From NCBI RefSeq assembly GCF_001434985.1, contig NZ_AZES01000094.1, forward strand, positions 1 through 39,839: a stretch of 39,839 nucleotides of DNA, written 5' to 3'. Both the position numbers and the translations under genes were made by a program. The notes under the pieces were generated by a model that was given only the letters and a program-made list of their open reading frames with translations, did no database searches and was not told the origin of the DNA. This stretch comes from Companilactobacillus paralimentarius DSM 13238 = JCM 10415. GTDB lineage: Bacteria > Bacillota > Bacilli > Lactobacillales > Lactobacillaceae. Shown here piece by piece: positions 7,120 to 15,123 of the stretch; position 1 is the stretch's first letter, and each line of letters opens with the position of its first letter.

Positions 7120-7791
7120 TTGAACGACCTAAATTTTTTGAGACTCATTTTCGAACTCGGTGGCAGTTTTCAAAACGTTAACAATATCGATCTAGCCATC
7201 AAGGCTAATGTCAGTAAAGCTTCTATTTCCGACCGCACCCAACATCTTTCAAAGTTAGGTCTGGTTAAATATACAAAGTATTACGGTAGCAAGTTAACTA
7301 AGAAAGGTTTAAACGATGTCATCCCTTTGATTCAACAACATCGTTTAATCGAAACTTGGCTCTACGAGAAACTAGATATCCCGTTAAGCGACATTTACGA
7401 TAAGGCTACAACCTTGTCAGATCATCCCGATTTATTATTGATCGACCGACTGAATATTCACTTGGAGTATCCACAGACTTGTCCACATGGCAATATCATC
7501 CCAATTAATTCCGCAATTCCCATTTATTCCGCTGATTCTTTATTGGCTAGTCAGAATATTTCCGAGACGACTTTCAAAATAGTCAACTTTACGGAAGACT
7601 CCTATTTATTCAAAATTTTAAGTAACATTGATATAAAACTTTCCGACTCCATCAAAATTCTCAATATCAACGATTACGATCACTCAATGGTCATCTTGAA
7701 CCTACGTAACAATTTGAAGCAGATTCTCCCCAAGAACATTACTAAGATGATTCACATTGAAAAAGTTAAAGAAACACAAAAAAGCGTTTGA
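7120..7791 (+). CDS. mntR: DtxR/MntR-family metal-dependent regulator
   Basis: 223 residues. N-terminal winged helix (residues 5-65, with SKASISDRTQHLSKLGLV as the recognition part), a metal-binding dimerisation domain (70-130, HRLIETWLYEKL and the hallmark CPHGNIIP at 121-128), and a C-terminal SH3-like part, as in the longer SloR/ScaR/DtxR subgroup. The usual E..LEH metal-ligand string appears as DKATTLSDH, so ligands differ from Bacillus MntR. Start is TTG at 7120 with GGTGA 6 nt upstream; a stop at 7111 excludes an earlier start. Divergent from usp-mntH, which it likely represses when Mn2+ is plentiful (inferred). Gene symbol by function, not proven. Confidence 0.8.
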   Translation: MNDLNFLRLIFELGGSFQNVNNIDLAIKANVSKASISDRTQHLSKLGLVKYTKYYGSKLTKKGLNDVIPLIQQHRLIETWLYEKLDIPLSDIYDKATTLSDHPDLLLIDRLNIHLEYPQTCPHGNIIPINSAIPIYSADSLLASQNISETTFKIVNFTEDSYLFKILSNIDIKLSDSIKILNINDYDHSMVILNLRNNLKQILPKNITKMIHIEKVKETQKSV

Positions 7792-7836
7792 GTAGGCATG
7801 ATTGTAAAATCACGCGTTGTCAAACGCTCTTTTTAT
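7776..7836. terminator. Terminator shared by mntR and the Mor-type gene
   Basis: AGCGTTTGA (7782-7790, holding the mntR stop) pairs with TCAAACGCT across a long loop that contains a smaller GTGATT/AATCAC-like hairpin. It is flanked by A and T runs, so it is probably bidirectional. Confidence 0.75.
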
Positions 7837-8084
7837 TTGCTAGCTTCCTTGATCCAACGTGGTGAATAGCCATATTTTCGTGATAACATCATAATTTGAT
7901 TCGATTGCACGTCCATTGTTTGGAGTTTTTTACGTAACTTATTAGCATCATAGAGTCGCATTGGCAGTTGTAGTTGCATCCCACAATAGTTATCACGAAT
8001 TTTTAACATTGCCTCAACTCCAATAACTTCAGCTATCCCCTTATATGATTCATTTAAAATATCATAGTCCACCTTTTCGGCCAT
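7833..8084 (-). CDS. Mor transcription activator family protein
   Basis: 83 residues. Begins MAEKVDYDIL and carries the family signs: YKGIAEVIGVEAMLKIRDNY, then GMQLQLPMRLYD, then a C-terminal helix-turn-helix ending RKYGYSPRWIKE. Related to the C-terminal DNA-binding part of phage Mu Mor; stand-alone short versions are common in Firmicutes chromosomes. The ATG at 8084 has AGGTGA 6 nt upstream; an in-frame GTG at 8093 lacks one. A paralogue, frameshifted, lies at 31266-31536. Target unknown. No phage genes are nearby. Confidence 0.7.
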   Translation of the reverse strand: MAEKVDYDILNESYKGIAEVIGVEAMLKIRDNYCGMQLQLPMRLYDANKLRKKLQTMDVQSNQIMMLSRKYGYSPRWIKEASK

Positions 8085-8135
8085 AATTATCACCTATTTT
8101 TCCTTAACACAATAATTTTATTTTCAAAATTACTT

Positions 8136-8166
8136 TATAATAATAGGTAGACGGATTCTGTCCACC
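8136..8166 (+). promoter_or_regulatory. WYL gene promoter -10 and overlapping dyad
   Basis: TATAAT at 8136-8141, followed 5 nt later by an imperfect dyad GGTAGAC-N7-GTCCACC (8146-8166) across the expected transcription start. Its position suits autorepression by the WYL protein. The -35 is weak. Confidence 0.5.
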
Positions 8167-8187
8167 TTTACAGAAAGAGGATATATT

Positions 8188-9180
8188 TTGAACACATCTG
8201 AGCGTCGCTTCGCTATTTACATAAAACTACTTGACAATCAAATCTTGAATAAGAACGATTTAGCTCATGAATATAATGTAACTCCTCGTGCCATTCAACG
8301 AGATCTCAGTCAGATTAATTTAACTTTCGAAGACATCTGTCTACCCTACAGAATTGAGTACGAAAGAAACAATTTCGGTTATCGCATGCACAGTGATCAA
8401 CACATTCTTAACACTCAAGAAATTCTCGTTTTGATCAAAATTTTATTGGCTAGTCGGGCGCTTAACCGGCTTGAATTGACTAATACAGTCGATGGACTTC
8501 TAAACTTGGCAAATAGTCAAATTCGCGATGAAGTTCGTCCTTTGATCCAAAATGAGATTTTCAATTACACTCCTCTGCATCATCAACAGGACTTACTAGA
8601 TAAAATTTGGACTTTGAGCAAATACATTACCCAGAAAAAGGCTATCGAAATCAAGTATCATCGCCAACATTCGGAAATGGTCATTCGTGACGTTTTACCA
8701 CAAGCTCTGATTTTCTCAGAATACTATTTCTATCTAGTTTCCTACAATCCAGACTATAAGGATAATTTGCTTTATCGAATTGACCGAATCGAAGACTATC
8801 ACGTAACTGGCAAGATTGATTTAACCTATAAAGACCGTTTCGAAGAAGGCAAATTTCGTCAGAAAATCCAATTCATGTATCCCGGTAAATTGATTCATTT
8901 AAAGTTTCATTTCTGGGGTATCGTTGAAGCTGCACTCGACCGCATTCCAACTGCTAAAGTTGTGGCACATTGTGATGCCAATGGAAGTTTGCTTTCAGAT
9001 CATAGTTCTAAACAACCACAAAATGGTGGCAGTGTCATTATTGAAGCCGATACTTTTGGCGAACGTGGTGTTATGATGTGGCTTTTGAGTCAGGGACAAA
9101 ATGTAAAGGTTCTGGCACCAGAAAGTTTAGTCACCAATATCAAAAAGGAAGCTCAATCCATACTGCAACAGTATGAATGA
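8188..9180 (+). CDS. HTH-WYL family transcription regulator
   Basis: 330 residues. N-terminal HTH_11/DeoR-type winged helix (NKNDLAHEYNVTPRAIQRDL, residues 20-39), a WYL ligand domain near 135-205 (AIEIKYHRQ, LPQALIFSEYYFYLVSYNP), and a C-terminal WCX-type region (IIEADTFGERGVMMWLLSQG). WYL domains sense nucleotides or other small ligands; the target here is unknown and the gene stands alone. The TTG start at 8188 has AGAGG about 9 nt upstream. The last codons form the left arm of a bidirectional terminator shared with marR. Confidence 0.85.
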   Translation: MNTSERRFAIYIKLLDNQILNKNDLAHEYNVTPRAIQRDLSQINLTFEDICLPYRIEYERNNFGYRMHSDQHILNTQEILVLIKILLASRALNRLELTNTVDGLLNLANSQIRDEVRPLIQNEIFNYTPLHHQQDLLDKIWTLSKYITQKKAIEIKYHRQHSEMVIRDVLPQALIFSEYYFYLVSYNPDYKDNLLYRIDRIEDYHVTGKIDLTYKDRFEEGKFRQKIQFMYPGKLIHLKFHFWGIVEAALDRIPTAKVVAHCDANGSLLSDHSSKQPQNGGSVIIEADTFGERGVMMWLLSQGQNVKVLAPESLVTNIKKEAQSILQQYE

Positions 9181-9191
9181 GCTTCCTTTTT
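9142..9191. terminator. Bidirectional terminator between the WYL gene and marR
   Basis: AAAAAGGAAGCTCA (9142-9155) pairs perfectly with TGAGCTTCCTTTTT (9178-9191), and the loop holds a second perfect hairpin CATACTG/CAGTATG. It overlaps the 3' ends of both converging genes. Confidence 0.9.
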
Positions 9192-9618
9192 ATCTTTCAA
9201 TTGGATCAACAATAGTCGAAACAACTGCTTCAATGGAAGAAACTAGCGGACTATCTTTTTGAATACCAGCTTTTACAAACCGATCTTCCCACCATTGACT
9301 ACGAATCTTTTGGACTTTTGTTACAACTTTCTTACCCTCTTCAGTCAAATTGAGAACTTTAGTTTTACCAGCTCCATCTGATTTGGTTAAATAATTCAAT
9401 TGATTCATTTTATTGATCTCGCGAGTTGCTAAACCCTTGTCAATTACTAAAGAACGGGCCACTTGATTCTGACTAATGTTTTCATAATCACTTACAGCCA
9501 ACAAAATACAAGCTGCAGTCGGATTCAAGTTGATTTGATTGAATTCCTCCCTCGTATCCTTGTAATATTGACGGTGTAAGATAGAAATATCTTGTGCTAA
9601 GTATCCAATGTTTTTCAT
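9190..9618 (-). CDS. MarR-family transcription regulator
   Basis: 142 residues, winged helix with NISQNQVARSLVIDKGLATREI (recognition helix near residues 50-72) and the wing KSDGAGKTKVLNLTEEG. MarR proteins are usually autoregulated dimers released by small ligands. Divergent from alsS-budA; a perfect dyad lies between the two genes, so it most likely controls acetolactate metabolism. GGAG stands 10 nt before the ATG at 9618. Confidence 0.9.
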   Translation of the reverse strand: MKNIGYLAQDISILHRQYYKDTREEFNQINLNPTAACILLAVSDYENISQNQVARSLVIDKGLATREINKMNQLNYLTKSDGAGKTKVLNLTEEGKKVVTKVQKIRSQWWEDRFVKAGIQKDSPLVSSIEAVVSTIVDPIER

Positions 9619-9645
9619 TAACTTTCACTCCATGAAAAGACTTAC

Positions 9646-9677
9646 GTGTTGACAAATCAACACAAATGTTTTATTTT
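9646..9677 (+). promoter_or_regulatory. alsS promoter overlapped by a MarR-type operator
   Basis: Perfect 18-bp dyad GTGTTGA-CAAA-TCAACAC at 9646-9663. Within it is TTGACA (9649-9654), a consensus -35 for alsS; 17 nt on is TATTTT (9672-9677), a fair -10. The repressor would therefore block the -35. The start-proximal ends of both genes are close, so marR may share the control. Confidence 0.75.
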
Positions 9678-9729
9678 TTTCCTATAAATAATTATAGAAC
9701 AAATCTACACAAAAAAGAGGTTAGATACA

Positions 9730-11406
9730 ATGACAAAAACTAATGGTGCTCAAGCTTTGATCCAATCGATGATTAATCAAGGCGTTCATTACGTCTTCGG
9801 ACTCCCTGGTGCTAAGATTGATCGACTCTTTGAATCACTTGAACATAATGATGATCCAAAAACTCCTAAACTAATTATTACTCGTCACGAACAGAACGCG
9901 GCTTTCATTGCTGCAGGTATTGGTCGTCTAACTGGTAAGCCCGGTATTGTGGCTACTACATCAGGTCCTGGTGTCTCCAATTTAGCTACTGGTCTAATTA
10001 CCGCCACTTCTGAAGGTGACCCTGTAATTGCTTTAGGTGGTCAAGTTCCCCGAAACGATATTGCCCGTTTAACTCACCAAAGTATCTCTAGTAAGGAACT
10101 TCTATCCGCTGCTACTAAGGATAGTGTCGAAGTACAGGATGCTAACAATTTGTCGGAATCATTTGCAAACGCTTACCAAAATGCCGTTTCACCCAAGGCT
10201 GGAGCGACTTTTATGTCCATTCCTCAAGATGTCTTGAATGACGACGTGACTCGTCCTGTTATCAAGCCATTACACAAAGTTGAACAAGGTGGCGTTGATT
10301 CAGAAACACTTAACAAAATTATCGAGAAGATTGAAAAAGCTAAGTTACCCGTAATTTTAGCAGGTATGCGTTCCTCTACCAACGAAGTTACTGACGCTAT
10401 CCACAAATTCTTGCACAAGTTCTCGATTCCAGTTGTGGAAACCTTCCAGGGTGCTGGTGTCATATCGCGTGATTTGGAAAAAAATTATTACGGCCGTGTC
10501 GGCTTGTTCCGTAACCAAATCGGTGACACTATCCTCAAGGAAAGTGACTTGATCATCGCAGTCGGTTACGATCCAATCGAATATGAAGCCCGTAATTGGA
10601 ATATTGGTCGTTCGGGGGAAATAATTAATCTCGACAGTATCAAGCCAGAAATCACTAATGATTATCAACCTGACTTGATTGTGAACGCTGATATTGCTAA
10701 GACTCTTAACGAAATCAGCTCTAACTTACCGGCTGGTATCGACTTAGGCTCCGATATGCACAAACATCTGGCTGACCAACAAGAGAAATTTACTAAGAAA
10801 GATGCTATTCCCACTAATCACTCGGATAAGAACGGGATTCATCCCCTAGCTATTATCCATGCTTTACAGAACCAAGTCGACGATGATACGACTGTTACAG
10901 TTGATGTTGGTAGTCTCTATATCTGGATGGCTCGTCACTTTAGAAGTTATAAACCACGTCACTTACTATTCAGTAATGGTATGCAAACGCTTGGTGTAGC
11001 TCTTCCTTGGGCGATTGCTGCCGCTTTGGAACGTCCTGAAAAGCCAGTTGTTTCGGTTGCTGGTGATGGTGGCTTCCTCTTCTCTGGCCAAGAGCTAGAA
11101 ACAGCTGTCCGCTTACATCTTAATATCGTACAATTGATTTGGGACGACGGTTACTACGATATGGTTCGTTTCCAAGAGATTGCTAAATATGGCCATGATG
11201 CCGGAGTTAAATTAGGACCAGTTGACTTCGTTAAATATGCTGAAAGTTTTGGTGCTACTGGTATGCGTGTTGAGAGAACCGAAGATCTCGAACCAATGCT
11301 AGCCAAAGCTTTTGATACCAAGGGACCAGTTATCTTGCACATCCCCGTTGACTATTCAGACAACATTCAATTAGCATCCAAGTTGGTTGATGACGTCTTG
11401 AACTAA
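9730..11406 (+). CDS. alsS: Acetolactate synthase, catabolic
   Basis: 558 residues. Thiamine-diphosphate enzyme joining two pyruvates to 2-acetolactate with CO2 release, first step to acetoin and diacetyl. The catalytic Glu is in TRHEQNAAF (Glu54). The ThDP/Mg motif begins GDGG at residue 445 and runs to HLNIVQLIW. Length and lack of a regulatory-subunit partner fit the catabolic AlsS, not IlvB. Start behind AGAGG. Cotranscribed with budA 18 nt downstream, so both steps of pyruvate disposal are produced together, relieving acidification. Controlled by the adjacent MarR protein (inferred). Confidence 0.95.
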   Translation: MTKTNGAQALIQSMINQGVHYVFGLPGAKIDRLFESLEHNDDPKTPKLIITRHEQNAAFIAAGIGRLTGKPGIVATTSGPGVSNLATGLITATSEGDPVIALGGQVPRNDIARLTHQSISSKELLSAATKDSVEVQDANNLSESFANAYQNAVSPKAGATFMSIPQDVLNDDVTRPVIKPLHKVEQGGVDSETLNKIIEKIEKAKLPVILAGMRSSTNEVTDAIHKFLHKFSIPVVETFQGAGVISRDLEKNYYGRVGLFRNQIGDTILKESDLIIAVGYDPIEYEARNWNIGRSGEIINLDSIKPEITNDYQPDLIVNADIAKTLNEISSNLPAGIDLGSDMHKHLADQQEKFTKKDAIPTNHSDKNGIHPLAIIHALQNQVDDDTTVTVDVGSLYIWMARHFRSYKPRHLLFSNGMQTLGVALPWAIAAALERPEKPVVSVAGDGGFLFSGQELETAVRLHLNIVQLIWDDGYYDMVRFQEIAKYGHDAGVKLGPVDFVKYAESFGATGMRVERTEDLEPMLAKAFDTKGPVILHIPVDYSDNIQLASKLVDDVLN

Positions 11407-11424
11407 GATAGAAAGAAGGATTTC

Positions 11425-12132
11425 ATGTCAAATACAAATACTCTTTATCAACACGGAACATTAGCTTTATTAGTCCCCGGACTACTTGATGGAACTATCA
11501 CTATGAAGGAATTATTAAGTCATGGCGATACAGGAATCGGTACTGGTGAAGGCCTTGACGGTGAATTAGTCATTCTAGACGGCACACCTTATCAAGTCGA
11601 CAGCAACGGCAGTGTTAATATCGTAAAAGATGATTTCACTCTTCCCTTTGCTAACATTCATTTTGGCAGTTATCAGCCATTAACAAGTGTTGATGGTATC
11701 AGCCAAAAAGAACTTGAAGAGAAGATCCTATCCTTAACAAGTGCCAATACTTTCTTCTCAATTGAGTTACACGGTCAGTTTACAAATGTGAAGACTCGTG
11801 CCGTGAAGAAATCACACAAACCTTATGATACTTTAGCTAAAACAGCTGAAAGCCAAAGTATTTTTGACAGAGATACCGTTACAGGAACTTTGTTGAGTTA
11901 CTACTCACCTGAAATCTTTGATGGAGCGGCTGTCGGTGGCTTTCACCATCACTTCTTATCTGATGAACACGACTTCGGTGGCCACTTATTATCATTTGGT
12001 ACAGCGAACGGAAATGTAAAACTCCAACAATTTGATACCTTGGAACAACATTTGCCCGTCAAAAATCAATCTTACATGGATTTTGATTTTTCCGGTGAAG
12101 ATATTCTAGGCGATATACATAAATCAGAATAG
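11425..12132 (+). CDS. budA: Alpha-acetolactate decarboxylase
   Basis: 235 residues, cytosolic zinc enzyme converting 2-acetolactate to acetoin. Zinc ligands are visible as FHHHF (His174 and His176) and GGHLL (His187). The N-terminal GIGTGEGLDGELVILDG is the family signature. AAGGA precedes the ATG. Second gene of the alsS operon. Its stop TAG forms the first bases of repeat copy C; the last residues (IHKSE) look like a normal C-terminus, so the gene is not obviously truncated. aldB or alsD are equivalent names. Confidence 0.95.
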   Translation: MSNTNTLYQHGTLALLVPGLLDGTITMKELLSHGDTGIGTGEGLDGELVILDGTPYQVDSNGSVNIVKDDFTLPFANIHFGSYQPLTSVDGISQKELEEKILSLTSANTFFSIELHGQFTNVKTRAVKKSHKPYDTLAKTAESQSIFDRDTVTGTLLSYYSPEIFDGAAVGGFHHHFLSDEHDFGGHLLSFGTANGNVKLQQFDTLEQHLPVKNQSYMDFDFSGEDILGDIHKSE

Positions 12133-12383
12133 AGAGCGGAACAGGCCCGGGAATTTCCGAGGATTTGCCTAAGTATTAGAATTACATGCGTATTTTGCGT
12201 GTGATTTTGATACTGTAGCAAACCGGAAGAAATTGGCCTGTGGAGCTCGTTTAAATCAGAGAGCGAAGTAAGCCTGCTTAGATTCTGAGCATTTGCAGGA
12301 CTTTGCGAATTGGCTGTGTAACAGACAGTTTGTGAAGTCAGGCAAAGCACAGGAATCTGGCTTACGTAGCTCGTTTACACTAT
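12130..12383 (+). repeat. Dispersed two-hairpin repeat, copy C
   Basis: Begins TAGAGAGCGGAACAGGCC with TAG as the budA stop. Module 1: ACAGGCC/GGCCTGT outer and AGTATTAG/TTGATACT inner stem. Module 2: GAGC/GCTC and GTAAGCC/GGCTTAC, then AGATTCTG/GGAATCT. It is 254 bp to CACTAT, the same length as the core of copy B. It lacks the extra ATATTGCCAAGAAC end of copies A and B. The budA terminator follows at 12401. Confidence 0.9.
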
Positions 12384-12400
12384 CAAATATTTTAAAAGCA

Positions 12401-12432
12401 AAAGGACGAATCCAGATGGACTCGTCCTTTTT
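12401..12432 (+). terminator. alsS-budA operon terminator
   Basis: AAAGGACGA (12401-12409) with TCC pairs with GGA and TCGTCCTTT (12422-12430) around AGAT, followed by a T run. It lies beyond repeat copy C, so the repeat is within the transcript. Confidence 0.9.
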
Positions 12433-12512
12433 TCCTATTTGGTGTTTAATTTGGTTATACCATCTCAAATCCTACGTAATTTTATTTATATAGTAATAAC
12501 AGTCATAACATT

Positions 12513-12540
12513 TTACACACGTGTTAAATACGTATATTAT
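12513..12540 (+). promoter_or_regulatory. hicAB promoter with palindrome
   Basis: TTACAC (12513-12518), 16-nt spacer, TATTAT (12535-12540). An 8-bp palindrome ACACGTGT (12517-12524) overlaps the -35, and ATACGTAT (12529-12536) overlaps the -10. They fit autoregulation by the antitoxin or the HicAB complex. Confidence 0.5.
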
Positions 12541-12560
12541 AAAAGACGAAGGAATTTGAA

Positions 12561-12746
12561 ATGAATCAAAAAAGATTGCTCAAGCTTTTAAGTAAAAAAG
12601 GTTGGTACTTATATCGTCATGGTAATAATCATGACATTTGGACAAATGGTATTGAAAAAGAACAGATTCCTAGACATAGAGAAATCAATGAATTATTAGC
12701 AAAAAGTATAATAAAAAAACATCATTTGGATGATGAGGGAGACTAA
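12561..12746 (+). CDS. hicA: HicA-type mRNA interferase toxin
   Basis: 61 residues, the usual HicA size. One double-stranded-RNA-binding-like fold: KLLSKKGWYLYRHGNNHDIW with the presumed catalytic His24, then IPRHREINELLAKSII. Type II toxin that cleaves mRNA when free. AAGGA lies 8 nt before the ATG. Followed after 2 nt by hicB; the antitoxin's ribosome site (GAGGGAG) lies within the end of hicA, so translation is coupled. Intact, so presumably active. Confidence 0.92.
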   Translation: MNQKRLLKLLSKKGWYLYRHGNNHDIWTNGIEKEQIPRHREINELLAKSIIKKHHLDDEGD

Positions 12747-12748
12747 AA

Positions 12749-13141
12749 ATGAAAATCGTATATCCAATTATAATTTCAAAAACAAGTGATCAAACAGTTC
12801 CCTACTTTGTCAGCATTCCTGATATTGAAGGCATGACTCAAGGCAAAGATATTGATGATGCTATTCAAATGGCTCGTGATTACATCGGTTTGAATATTAT
12901 CGATAAACAAGATAACAATTTAGACGTGCCAAATTCAAATTACACACTTCCTAGTGCAGAAAATAGCGACGTTGTTACCTTAGTTGATGTCGATATTGAT
13001 GAATATCGTCGTAAAAATGACTTCAAGACTATCAAAAAAACTCTGACCATTCCAAATTATCTCAACAAGTTGGGAAAAGAGAACAACATTAACTTTTCGG
13101 AATTACTAACAACTGCTTTAAAGAAGGAATTACATGTTTAA
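12749..13141 (+). CDS. hicB: HicB-type antitoxin
   Basis: 130 residues. N-terminal partial RNase H-like fold (YPIIISKTSDQTVPYFVSIP then GMTQGKDIDDAIQMARDYI) that masks HicA, and a C-terminal DNA-binding part (TIPNYLNKLGKENNINFSEL) of ribbon-helix-helix type. Neutralises HicA and probably represses the operon. The order toxin first, antitoxin second is usual for HicAB. Terminates at the hairpin 13148-13182. Confidence 0.92.
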   Translation: MKIVYPIIISKTSDQTVPYFVSIPDIEGMTQGKDIDDAIQMARDYIGLNIIDKQDNNLDVPNSNYTLPSAENSDVVTLVDVDIDEYRRKNDFKTIKKTLTIPNYLNKLGKENNINFSELLTTALKKELHV

Positions 13142-13147
13142 GTGGTC

Positions 13148-13182
13148 AAAAAAATCCTATTTCACACGGAATAGGATTTTTT
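13148..13182. terminator. Bidirectional terminator of hicAB and the first EamA gene
   Basis: AAATCCTATT (13152-13161) pairs perfectly with AATAGGATTT (13170-13179) over an 8-nt loop, with A and T runs on both sides. Confidence 0.9.
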
Positions 13183-13187
13183 AATAC

Positions 13188-14063
13188 TCATTTTGCAAAT
13201 CTTATTGAAACCCAAACGCTAGTCAAAATCAAAGCTGTACCTGCAGCAAAGCCCCAAGTTAGACCTTCTCCTAAAATCAGCCAACCTAACAAGGTCCCAA
13301 CGATTGGTTGTAACAAGTAAATCAATCCTGAAACACTGGGACTGACCATTGTTAAACCTTTATTCCACATGACAAAAGCCATGGCTGTGGATAACGCTCC
13401 AACATAGAATAAACAGGCTATGATTTTAGGGTTGAAGAAATTAACGTTTGATAATGATGCCAAATCTCCCATCACAAATGGTGTTAAACAAATCATAGCG
13501 ACGATGGTTGAGACAATCGTTATCTGTAAAGCTGAATAGTCCGACAACAATTTAATCATGACGGACATGAATGACCAACTTAATGCAGCTAATACCAAGA
13601 ATAAAACGCCAATTAAAATATGTTTTCCGGTCAAATGGATACCGACGATCATCACTACCCCAAGTGTTGCCATCACCAAAGAAATGACTTTAACGCGATC
13701 TAATTTTTCCTTTAAAATTAACCAAGCGAAAATCACCATAAAGGTTGGGGTCGAGGAAGTTACCACGGCTCCTGTTTGAGCGCTGGAAAACCACGTTCCG
13801 GTTTCTTGGGCCACTAATGAAAGAGCGTACCCTGTCAAACCTGACAAGATGAACCATTTCAAATCTTTCCTTTTCAAATGCCACTTTTCTCGCTTAATCA
13901 ATGAGAAACCGACTAAAAAGATTAATGCGACTAAATATCTTAGCCAAACCAATTGGAGTGGATGAATCTGTCCCACTACCATTTTCACTGCAACGAAAGT
14001 CCCACCCCAAATGATGGCAGCGACTCCTAAAAGAATAGAACCTAATACTTTGTTAGAATTCAT
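13188..14063 (-). CDS. EamA/DMT-family transporter, paralogue 1
   Basis: 291 residues, about ten transmembrane helices in two EamA repeats (first about 8-140, second about 150-288). Landmarks: IIWGGTFVAVK, HPLQLVWLRYL, SSAQTGAVVTSSTPTFM, AMAFVMWNKGL and YLLQPIVGTLLGWL. Drug/metabolite exporters of this group move amino acids or small metabolites; substrate unknown. AAGGA before the ATG. Last of three tandem paralogues on the minus strand; an extended -10 (TGC-TATAAT near 14147) suggests its own promoter. Confidence 0.9.
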   Translation of the reverse strand: MNSNKVLGSILLGVAAIIWGGTFVAVKMVVGQIHPLQLVWLRYLVALIFLVGFSLIKREKWHLKRKDLKWFILSGLTGYALSLVAQETGTWFSSAQTGAVVTSSTPTFMVIFAWLILKEKLDRVKVISLVMATLGVVMIVGIHLTGKHILIGVLFLVLAALSWSFMSVMIKLLSDYSALQITIVSTIVAMICLTPFVMGDLASLSNVNFFNPKIIACLFYVGALSTAMAFVMWNKGLTMVSPSVSGLIYLLQPIVGTLLGWLILGEGLTWGFAAGTALILTSVWVSIRFAK

Positions 14064-14186
14064 AATGCTTAGTCCTTTTAGCTATTGGTCTCTCCGGAAC
14101 GAAATTTATAATTAAATAAATTCTTTTGAAATCTTATTTTTGTAAAAAATTATAGCATTTTCAGACTCTGTTGAAACTGAAAATAT

Positions 14187-14216
14187 AAAAAAAGGCAAAT
14201 CCATTTTGGATTTACC
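14187..14216 (-). terminator. Terminator of EamA paralogue 2
   Basis: GGTAAATCC-AAAAT-GGATTTGCC (one mismatch) followed by seven T on the minus strand. Nearly identical to the terminator of paralogue 3, a sign that the gene was duplicated with its terminator. Confidence 0.85.
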
Positions 14217-14226
14217 CTTCTAATTA

Positions 14227-15105
14227 TTAATTACTCTCAAATTTAACTGAAATCCAGACGCTACCAACAATCAGTATTGTTCCAAGAAAGAATCCAAATG
14301 AAACTGATTCTTTCAAAAATAACCAACCTAGCAAAGTTCCAACAATTGGTTGCAATAAGAAAAATAATCCTGAGGAACTTGAATTAACCAAAGTTAGTCC
14401 TCTATTCCACATAACAAAAGCCAATGCTGTCGAAATAACTCCTAAATACAACAAACTGAGAATTATTTTAGGTTCTAAGAAATCAATATTTACTAAACTT
14501 GCAGTATTCGTAAATATTACTGGTGTCAGGCAAATAATTGCGACAACTGTTGACATGATTGTAATCTGCAGTGAGCTGTAATGATTAACTTTTTGTATCA
14601 GGACTGACATTAAGGCCCATGTTAAGGCTGCAATAATTAATGATAATACTCCCAGTAAAATATTATTACCTTCCAAATGAATTCCAACAATCATGACTAC
14701 ACCGATTGTCGCCATCACTAAAGATACAACTTTAACACGAGTTATTTTTTCCTTAAAAATCAGCCAAGCAAAAATCACCATAAACGATGGAGTCGCTGAA
14801 GTAATTACTGCTCCGGTTTGAGCACTGGATAACCAAGTAAAAGTTTCTTGGGAAACTATTGAGATAGCATTTCCAATCAATCCTATTGCAATGATTAATC
14901 CTATGTCTTTTTTATGAATGCTCCATTTTTCTCTTTTTAAAATAGAAAATAATATTAAAAATATTATTGCTACTAAATACCTCAACCAAACTAATTGTAA
15001 TGGATGAACAACACTAACTACATCCTTTACCACAACAAACATTCCACCCCAGATACAGGCAGATAAACTAAGTAAAATTGATCCTAAAATCTTTTTTGAA
15101 TTCAT
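14227..15105 (-). CDS. EamA/DMT-family transporter, paralogue 2
   Basis: 292 residues, two EamA domains and about ten helices. Same landmarks as its neighbours: CIWGGMFVVVK, HPLQLVWLRYL, SSAQTGAVITSATPSFM, LAFVMWNRGLTLV, FLLQPIVGTLLGWL. GGAAGG stands before the ATG. Richer in AT at third positions than paralogue 1. It has a separate terminator, and a 15-codon upstream frame (15124-15171) with its own ribosome site may regulate it. Substrate unknown. Confidence 0.9.
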   Translation of the reverse strand: MNSKKILGSILLSLSACIWGGMFVVVKDVVSVVHPLQLVWLRYLVAIIFLILFSILKREKWSIHKKDIGLIIAIGLIGNAISIVSQETFTWLSSAQTGAVITSATPSFMVIFAWLIFKEKITRVKVVSLVMATIGVVMIVGIHLEGNNILLGVLSLIIAALTWALMSVLIQKVNHYSSLQITIMSTVVAIICLTPVIFTNTASLVNIDFLEPKIILSLLYLGVISTALAFVMWNRGLTLVNSSSSGLFFLLQPIVGTLLGWLFLKESVSFGFFLGTILIVGSVWISVKFESN

Positions 15106-15123
15106 AATATTTCCTTCCGTTGA

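Noticed and set aside
12561-13141. HicAB as a new defence or toxin system
   Set aside because: Sizes, order and motifs are those of standard HicAB.
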